NCBI GenBank assembly: GCA_949287065.1
Contig: CASEEV010000050.1
Coordinates: 1-37,118 of the forward strand
Origin: an uncultured Collinsella sp.
Lineage (GTDB): Bacteria > Actinomycetota > Coriobacteriia > Coriobacteriales > Coriobacteriaceae
Direction of reading: 5' to 3'
DNA length: 37,118 nt
Made by a program: the position numbers and the translations under genes. This document shows, piece by piece, positions 32,981 to 37,118 of this stretch (its first letter is position 1; every line of letters starts with the position of its first letter). The notes below the pieces were generated by a model. The model had not been told where the DNA came from, ran no database searches, and saw only the letters and a program-made list of their open reading frames with translations.

Positions 32981-34105
32981 CTACGATTCCGACGCGTCAA
33001 TCTTCTGCTGAACCTGTGCGAGCTTCGCCGTAATGCGCGCCGTCACCTCGACGTAGTAGTACTGATCTGCCGTTGAGAGCGAGTCCTGGTCAATGCTTTG
33101 GATCGCTTCCGTAGTCTTTGCATATTGCGCCATCATGGTCGCGTACTGAACGTACATGCTCGGATCATTTGCGTCGTATTTCTCGAAGAACTTAACAAAT
33201 TCGTCGAAGAACTTCTCGTATTCGTCCATCTGAGACTTGAATTCAAGCGACACGCCGTTGGCGTCGGTTTGCCCTGCTTTGGACTCGGCGCCCGAAGACT
33301 CCTTGCCTTCGGCCTTCTTTTCGGCATCGTCGCTCTTCTTGGGTTCCTCGGCAGGCTCGGGTTCCTCTTCGGCGGCGTTGTCTTCAGCTTCTGCCTCCGC
33401 GTCGTCGGGCAGGTCAACCGTAACGCCCATGGTGTTGAAGCCCTCGTAATCGAGCGCAAGCGACACGCCTTCCGCGTTCTCTGCACGATAGCGCTCGGAG
33501 CTGCGATCATAATCAACCGTAAAGCCGGCGTCGGCGCAGGCATCGATATACGCCTGGAACGCATCGGAATCTGTCTCGCCAACTCGAGCAACGAAGCGAT
33601 CGCTGCTGTCGGAGGCAATCTCGCCAACCGTAGACTCGGGCGCGGGAATAAGCGCGCCCGCACCGCTCTTGGGCCAGGAGATCGTGCCCATCTCTACGGG
33701 CGCGTCCAGCGTTATGGAAAACTCGTCTTGGGACTCATAGTAATACAGGTCCAGATGCGCGCCCTCTTCGGAATACGCACTATACGAGCCCGCATCGCTC
33801 TTCGCGTCAATCGTGAAGCCGATTTCTTTGCAGTCCTCGACATATGCCGCAAAGTCGCTCGACGAGCATTCCTCAACGTTTGCGCTCAGATAGTCATCGC
33901 TGCTGGAGATAATCTTGCCCTTGTCCGTCGGCGGGTCGGGCAAAAGCGTTGCCAACCCGGACGTGGGCCACTCGAGCGGCTCGGGGCGCGAGGTCACGCA
34001 GCTCATGATCTGAATCACCAGCACCACAACGGCCAGTATTGCAATGATCCTCAGGCACCCACGCTTCTTGCCGGCCTTCTTGGATTTAACGGGCTCCCAC
34101 TCCAT
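32981..34105 (-). CDS. Secreted/anchored protein with two tandem repeats and a helical C-terminus (DUF6591-like)
   Basis: 374 residues from ATG 34105 (GGAGG 5-7 nt upstream). A basic N-terminus and membrane segment (LRIIAILAVVVLVIQIMSC, 18-36) end in Cys36, a possible lipobox (IMSC). Two homologous repeats follow: 45-135, starting EWPTSGLATLLPDP, and 143-232, starting SWPKSGAGALIPAP. Each has the pattern of an acidic loop, a CKEIGFTID / CADAGFTVD segment and a SYSAYSEEG / RYRAENAEG segment. An acidic/Lys linker (234-283) leads to a helical tail (EFKSQMDEYEKFFDEFVKFF, 288-307, continuing to 374). It resembles DUF6591-type lipoproteins of Firmicutes as I remember them. Function unknown. It is divergent from the PH-like/SPFH pair. 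Confidence 0.8.
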   Translation of the reverse strand: MEWEPVKSKKAGKKRGCLRIIAILAVVVLVIQIMSCVTSRPEPLEWPTSGLATLLPDPPTDKGKIISSSDDYLSANVEECSSSDFAAYVEDCKEIGFTIDAKSDAGSYSAYSEEGAHLDLYYYESQDEFSITLDAPVEMGTISWPKSGAGALIPAPESTVGEIASDSSDRFVARVGETDSDAFQAYIDACADAGFTVDYDRSSERYRAENAEGVSLALDYEGFNTMGVTVDLPDDAEAEAEDNAAEEEPEPAEEPKKSDDAEKKAEGKESSGAESKAGQTDANGVSLEFKSQMDEYEKFFDEFVKFFEKYDANDPSMYVQYATMMAQYAKTTEAIQSIDQDSLSTADQYYYVEVTARITAKLAQVQQKIDASES

Positions 34106-34179
34106 GCGCGCCTCCTCGAGGATCGATCGCCGCCAGCTTGCGGCACTGGCCTCATTGTGGATTTGGCCGAAGCGCCTTT

Positions 34180-34228
34180 CATCAGTTGCCAACTGAATTT
34201 TCAGCACCGATTCAGCTGGCAACTGATG
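34180..34228. repeat. 19-bp inverted repeat in the divergent spacer
   Basis: CATCAGTTGCCAACTGAAT (34180-34198) and ATTCAGCTGGCAACTGATG (34210-34228) agree at 18 of 19 positions around an 11-nt loop. It sits between the starts of the anchored repeat protein and the PH-like gene, about 60 nt before the latter. It could be an operator shared by both genes or a small palindromic insertion. No T-run follows. Confidence 0.75.
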
Positions 34229-34287
34229 CAAAAATCCAGCCCCTTCTTACGATAAAAACATCGATCTCCATCTACTAGGGAGCCCTT

Positions 34288-34884
34288 ATGGCAAAGCTCA
34301 AGCTCGCAAAAAACGAGCTTCTCATACTTCAAGAACGATCCGTCATCTTGAACGACGGAGGCACCGACCAGAATCTCGACGAGCTTGTTCTCACCAGCAA
34401 GAACCTCATTCTCGTCGATACGCGGAGAGAAGGCCTCTTTCGCTCTGCAACCTACTGCAAGCGATTCCCCCTCACGACCCTCCAGCACGCCGCCGATGGT
34501 CCGCAGGCGCTCGTTGCCAAGCTCAACGGAACCTATTGGCTGCAAGTTCTCTTTGACAGCGAAGTCGTGAGGCTTCGTTTTCCCAACGGCTCGCGAAGAA
34601 CCTGCGAGCGCTGGGCATATGCCGTGCGCCAGGTTGCCTCTGGAAACACCACCAACATCCCGAGCGAAGACTCGCTGCCGCCCGATATCGCCAACCTCGT
34701 AGACAGCGCTAAAGACCTTGTCGGCGGTTTCGTCGTCGGCGGCAAACCCAAGATCGACCAGAAGGCAGCCCCCGCGAGACCTGCCCTTAGGAGCATCCGT
34801 TGCCCCGGGTGCCATGCACCGCTCACCGGCAAGCAGGGCAGCGCCGCAACATGCCCGTACTGCGACACCGTCACAACGCTCTAA
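34288..34884 (+). CDS. PH-like domain plus C-terminal zinc ribbon protein
   Basis: 198 residues. ATG 34288 follows AGGGAG by about 6 nt. Residues 1-115 alternate strands and end in a helix (SRRTCERWAYAVRQV), resembling a bacterial PH/GRAM-like domain: KNELLILQERSVILNDGG, ELVLTSKNLILVDTRREG, WLQVLFDSEVVRLRFP. A linker (about 120-168) leads to a zinc ribbon with CPGC and CPYC (about 173-194). No membrane helix. It is followed 18 nt later by the SPFH gene, so the two form an operon. The pairing recalls B. subtilis ydjG/ydjI, where zinc-ribbon and SPFH proteins accompany a PspA homologue; no pspA is visible here. The domain call for the N-terminus is tentative. Confidence 0.75.
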   Translation: MAKLKLAKNELLILQERSVILNDGGTDQNLDELVLTSKNLILVDTRREGLFRSATYCKRFPLTTLQHAADGPQALVAKLNGTYWLQVLFDSEVVRLRFPNGSRRTCERWAYAVRQVASGNTTNIPSEDSLPPDIANLVDSAKDLVGGFVVGGKPKIDQKAAPARPALRSIRCPGCHAPLTGKQGSAATCPYCDTVTTL

Positions 34885-34902
34885 GCAGATTCGGAGTAAA
34901 CC

Positions 34903-36087
34903 ATGGGCCTCTTTGACGCAGCGTTCGACTCCATCGGCGGCGTGCTTTCCGATCAATGGAAAGACATCGTCACCTCCGCTCCCTTCGACGAGCACACGCT
35001 CGTAGCGCCCGGCATTCGCAAGCGTACGCAAGACGGGCACGGCAACAATTTCGGGTCGGAGGACATCCTCAGCAACGGTACCGTTATCTTTGTGCCCGAG
35101 AACACCGCCGCCTTCGTGTTTAGCCAATCGGGAATCGAGCAGGTCATCACCACGCCGGGCGGCTACGAATACCGAAACGGAGAGGCATCAGTCTTTGACG
35201 AGAAGGACCGCAAAGAAACAGGCGTCGGGCAGATTCTTTTCGATCAGGCAGCCGAGCGCTTCGGGTTCTCCGGCATCGCTCCCGAAGAGAAACGCGTCGC
35301 GTTCGTCAACTTGAGGGAGATCCGAAACGTCAAGTTCGGCACGCGCGGACCCCTTGTCTATCACGATCTGTTCTACGAAACCGATCTCGAGCTGTTTGCG
35401 TACGGGTCGTTTACCGTTCGCGTGACGAACCCGACTCTGTTTGTCCGCAATTTCGTCCCTGCCGGAGTCATCTCCTACTCGTTCGACGACCGCACCGTGC
35501 GCGAGCAGATGATCGCCGAGTTTCTCCACTCCTTCAACGTTGCCGTGAACGAGCTCTCCGCAGAACACCGCATCTCGGAGCTTCCGTCCCAAGCCAACGA
35601 CATCCGCAACCGCATCTCGTCCGACGAAGGCAACGCGGGCACCTGGGCTTCGCGGTTCGGCATGGAACTTGTCGCCGTTGCCGTAGAGAACATCGAGTTC
35701 TCCGACGAGTCCCGCGAACTCGTCAGGCAGTTCTCTGAGAAGAAGATGAGCGTCGCCGCGTACGAGGACGTTTCCGAGCACGCCGCGAACGTGGCCGCCC
35801 AGCAGATGATCGCGCAGGGCGTGCGCGACAATGGCCTCGGCGATGCGGGCGGGATGATCTTTGGCATGAACCTCGCTGACGGCTTGAGTCCGAGAAACGC
35901 CTCGCAGGTATCCCCGCAGGCTGCCAGCATCCCAACAGAGACCGCTGCTGCAAAACCGGAAGCACATGCCGCGGCAAGCCTCTCCGATCAAATTGCCCTC
36001 GTCAAGCAGCTCAAGGAGCTTCTTGACGCCGGGATTCTGACTGAGGAAGAGTTCGAGAAAAAGAAGCGAGACGTACTCGGACTCTAA
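34903..36087 (+). CDS. SPFH-domain protein (YdjI / virion-core-like) with C-terminal SHOCT
   Basis: 394 residues, starting MGLFDAAFDSIGGVLSDQWK, the typical opening of YdjI-like proteins (an N-terminal amphipathic helix rather than a membrane span). The SPFH region (about 60-260) includes SNGTVIFVPENTAAFVFSQS, NLREIRNVKFGTRGP, YGSFTVRVTNPTLFV and GMELVAVAVENIEFS. A Gly/Ala/Pro-rich linker (about 300-360) leads to a short SHOCT motif (LVKQLKELLDAGILTEEEFE) at the end. Such proteins assemble on membranes, and relatives link to envelope stress and PspA. It is co-transcribed with the PH-like/zinc-ribbon gene and probably terminated by the hairpins at 36140-36268. Confidence 0.88.
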   Translation: MGLFDAAFDSIGGVLSDQWKDIVTSAPFDEHTLVAPGIRKRTQDGHGNNFGSEDILSNGTVIFVPENTAAFVFSQSGIEQVITTPGGYEYRNGEASVFDEKDRKETGVGQILFDQAAERFGFSGIAPEEKRVAFVNLREIRNVKFGTRGPLVYHDLFYETDLELFAYGSFTVRVTNPTLFVRNFVPAGVISYSFDDRTVREQMIAEFLHSFNVAVNELSAEHRISELPSQANDIRNRISSDEGNAGTWASRFGMELVAVAVENIEFSDESRELVRQFSEKKMSVAAYEDVSEHAANVAAQQMIAQGVRDNGLGDAGGMIFGMNLADGLSPRNASQVSPQAASIPTETAAAKPEAHAAASLSDQIALVKQLKELLDAGILTEEEFEKKKRDVLGL

Positions 36088-36139
36088 AAGGGTCTCCCAA
36101 TCCGTGCCCGCCGCCGGTCTTTCTCGTGGACGATGAAAT

Positions 36140-36179
36140 CTCTGCCAAATAACGCTGTTAACGGCGTTATTTGGCAGAG
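36140..36179. repeat. Perfect 16-bp hairpin after the SPFH gene
   Basis: CTCTGCCAAATAACGC (36140-36155) and GCGTTATTTGGCAGAG (36164-36179) around an 8-nt loop. No T-run on the plus strand; ATTTCATC on the minus strand. Its 32-nt core (36144-36175) is a diverged copy of the hairpin at 36237-36268. Confidence 0.8.
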
Positions 36180-36236
36180 GTACAACAGCGTGTCTGACCT
36201 GGTGTTTTATCTTATTCTCGCAGGTAGATTAGGGTA

Positions 36237-36268
36237 GCCAAAAAACGCCGTCAGCGGCGCTTTTTGGC
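36237..36268. terminator. Bidirectional terminator between convergent genes
   Basis: GCCAAAAAACGCCG (36237-36250) and CGGCGCTTTTTGGC (36255-36268) pair with one mismatch around a TCAG loop. The A-run on the left and T-run on the right let it act in both directions, between the SPFH gene (plus) and the partial gene at 36350 (minus). Confidence 0.75.
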
Positions 36269-36349
36269 TTGGGCCGCGCGGGAAGAGGAAGGGACGCCGA
36301 GAAGGACAGGGCGGAGCCGAAGGCCGAAGGGCACGAAGGCGGCGCGGCC

Positions 36350-37118
36350 TCACCAAACCTGGGCGTATACCTCGATCGCAGCATGGTCGGGAGCGTTGGG
36401 GAGAACCACCTCGAAGGGGGCCGCCTCGCCCACGGCAGGGCGATCCACAAACGCGGTTCCGCCGTACACCGGACGCCCCGCCGCGTCCACGAGAACCGCG
36501 GTCACGGCCACCTGACCGGCACCGGCGGCAGCACGGACCTCCTCCTCAACCGCCACGGACCCCGTCACGCTCAACCCGCCCGCGCCGTCAGACGCCTCGC
36601 GCGCATCATGCACGGCAAACGGCGACTCGGCAACGTTCGAAGCCACCAGCTGCGTCGCATCGGGCTTCTCAAGCTCAAACTCGACCGTCTCGGGCGCTTC
36701 GCCCGCGCCGGCGAACCCGCCAAAATACACGGTCTCGCCCGGCAGGACCGCCATGAGGGTCATAGTCTCCGAGAAGAGCGTCGCCCCGTCCGCGTCGCGC
36801 CCGGTAATAACGACCTCGGGATAGTCGACCTCAAACTCCCCGCTCTTGTTCGCAATGCCAAAGACGTAGTTCACCACGCCCCCGGGCTCGGGCGACCAGC
36901 TCTGCGCCACGAGCTCGAGAGCGCTCGCCGCGGCGCGGGAGACCTCTCCGCCCTGGGCGAGAAGCGCATCGGAGTCTGCGCCGTCGCCTGCCTGCCCACC
37001 GGCGCTGACCGCGGGCGCGCCGCCCTCGGCTGCGGGGACCTCTCCCCCGCCCGTTGCATGCCACACGGCAACGGCGCCCAAGCCGAGAAGCACGGCGCAG
37101 CCCGCCGCTACCGCAACG
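36350..37118 (-). CDS. Membrane-anchored extracellular protein, C-terminal part (runs off the right edge)
   Basis: The frame is open to the window edge, so the true start lies outside. The visible beginning is hydrophobic (VAVAAGCAVLLGLGAVAVWH), a signal anchor or lipoprotein segment. It is followed by an Ala/Gly/Glu-rich linker and then a beta-rich outside domain: VVNYVFGIANKSGEFEVDYP, EVVITGRDADGATLFSETMT, AVLPGETVYFGGFAG. This pattern is like FxLYD-type domains, which are common in actinobacterial lipoproteins. The C-terminus (DHAAIEVYAQVW) is intact. A start at GTG 37093 inside the helix is unlikely. Function unknown. Confidence 0.7.
   Translation of the reverse strand, partial: VAVAAGCAVLLGLGAVAVWHATGGGEVPAAEGGAPAVSAGGQAGDGADSDALLAQGGEVSRAAASALELVAQSWSPEPGGVVNYVFGIANKSGEFEVDYPEVVITGRDADGATLFSETMTLMAVLPGETVYFGGFAGAGEAPETVEFELEKPDATQLVASNVAESPFAVHDAREASDGAGGLSVTGSVAVEEEVRAAAGAGQVAVTAVLVDAAGRPVYGGTAFVDRPAVGEAAPFEVVLPNAPDHAAIEVYAQVW

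Overview
This is about 37 kb of GC-rich chromosomal DNA (roughly 60-65% GC by eye). The content suggests a strictly anaerobic, gut-type actinobacterium of the class Coriobacteriia (Collinsella/Olsenella-like). The clues are a Tat-type lipoprotein signal, a hybrid-cluster protein (hcp) beside a Crp/Fnr regulator, the relic of a glycyl-radical enzyme, a cytosolic-looking S10 peptidase, a pair of YhgE/Pip proteins, and a 6-phospho-beta-glucosidase. This assignment is inferred from gene content only; no rRNA or tRNA is visible.

Layout. 1-1.0 kb: 5' part of an unknown gene and thpR. 1.2-4.7 kb: an operon for a Fe3+-siderophore/corrinoid-type ABC importer (Tat lipoprotein, FecCD permease, ATPase with an extra C-terminal domain) joined by ATGA overlaps. 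4.8-5.3 kb: SixA-like phosphatase. 5.4-7.1 kb: amtB-glnK, bracketed by two copies of a ~75-bp palindromic repeat. 7.5-9.2 kb: patatin-like lipase and a YjaB-like acetyltransferase. 9.3-14.3 kb: a sugar O-acetyltransferase pseudogene, a ROK regulator divergent from a DUF1349 gene, a ZIP metal transporter, an NhaC-type antiporter and an aldo/keto reductase pseudogene. 14.4-16.2 kb: phosphoglycerate-mutase-like phosphatase, a membrane-linked XRE regulator and a cluster of 30-bp repeats. 16.2-20.1 kb: 6-phospho-beta-glucosidase, a Nim/PPOX flavoprotein, a glycyl-radical enzyme tail relic and an S10 peptidase. 20.2-22.5 kb: divergent Crp/Fnr regulator and hcp, with a good operator between them. 22.6-24.6 kb: OatA-like acyltransferase. 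24.6-30.2 kb: TetR regulator divergent from two overlapping YhgE genes. 30.2-31.2 kb: a gene-free stretch packed with long imperfect inverted repeats. 31.2-32.9 kb: NifX/NifB-like protein, nudC and a possible 22-residue membrane peptide. 33.0-36.1 kb: a secreted/anchored repeat protein divergent from a PH-like/zinc-ribbon gene and an SPFH-SHOCT gene. 36.35 kb to the end: C-terminal part of an anchored extracellular protein.

Two themes stand out. First, gene erosion: three enzymes are reduced to relics, two of them by a large internal deletion with a frame change (acetyltransferase, aldo/keto reductase), the third surviving only as its C-terminal tail with a 1-nt frame break (glycyl-radical enzyme). 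Second, structured intergenic DNA: paired 75-bp palindromes, inverted blocks of 30-bp repeats, nested inverted repeats at 30.3-31.0 kb, and twin 32-nt hairpins with a compensatory base-pair change at 36.1-36.3 kb. The best candidate for an undescribed protein system is the divergent 32981-36087 module. No phage, transposase, integrase or CRISPR array was found.
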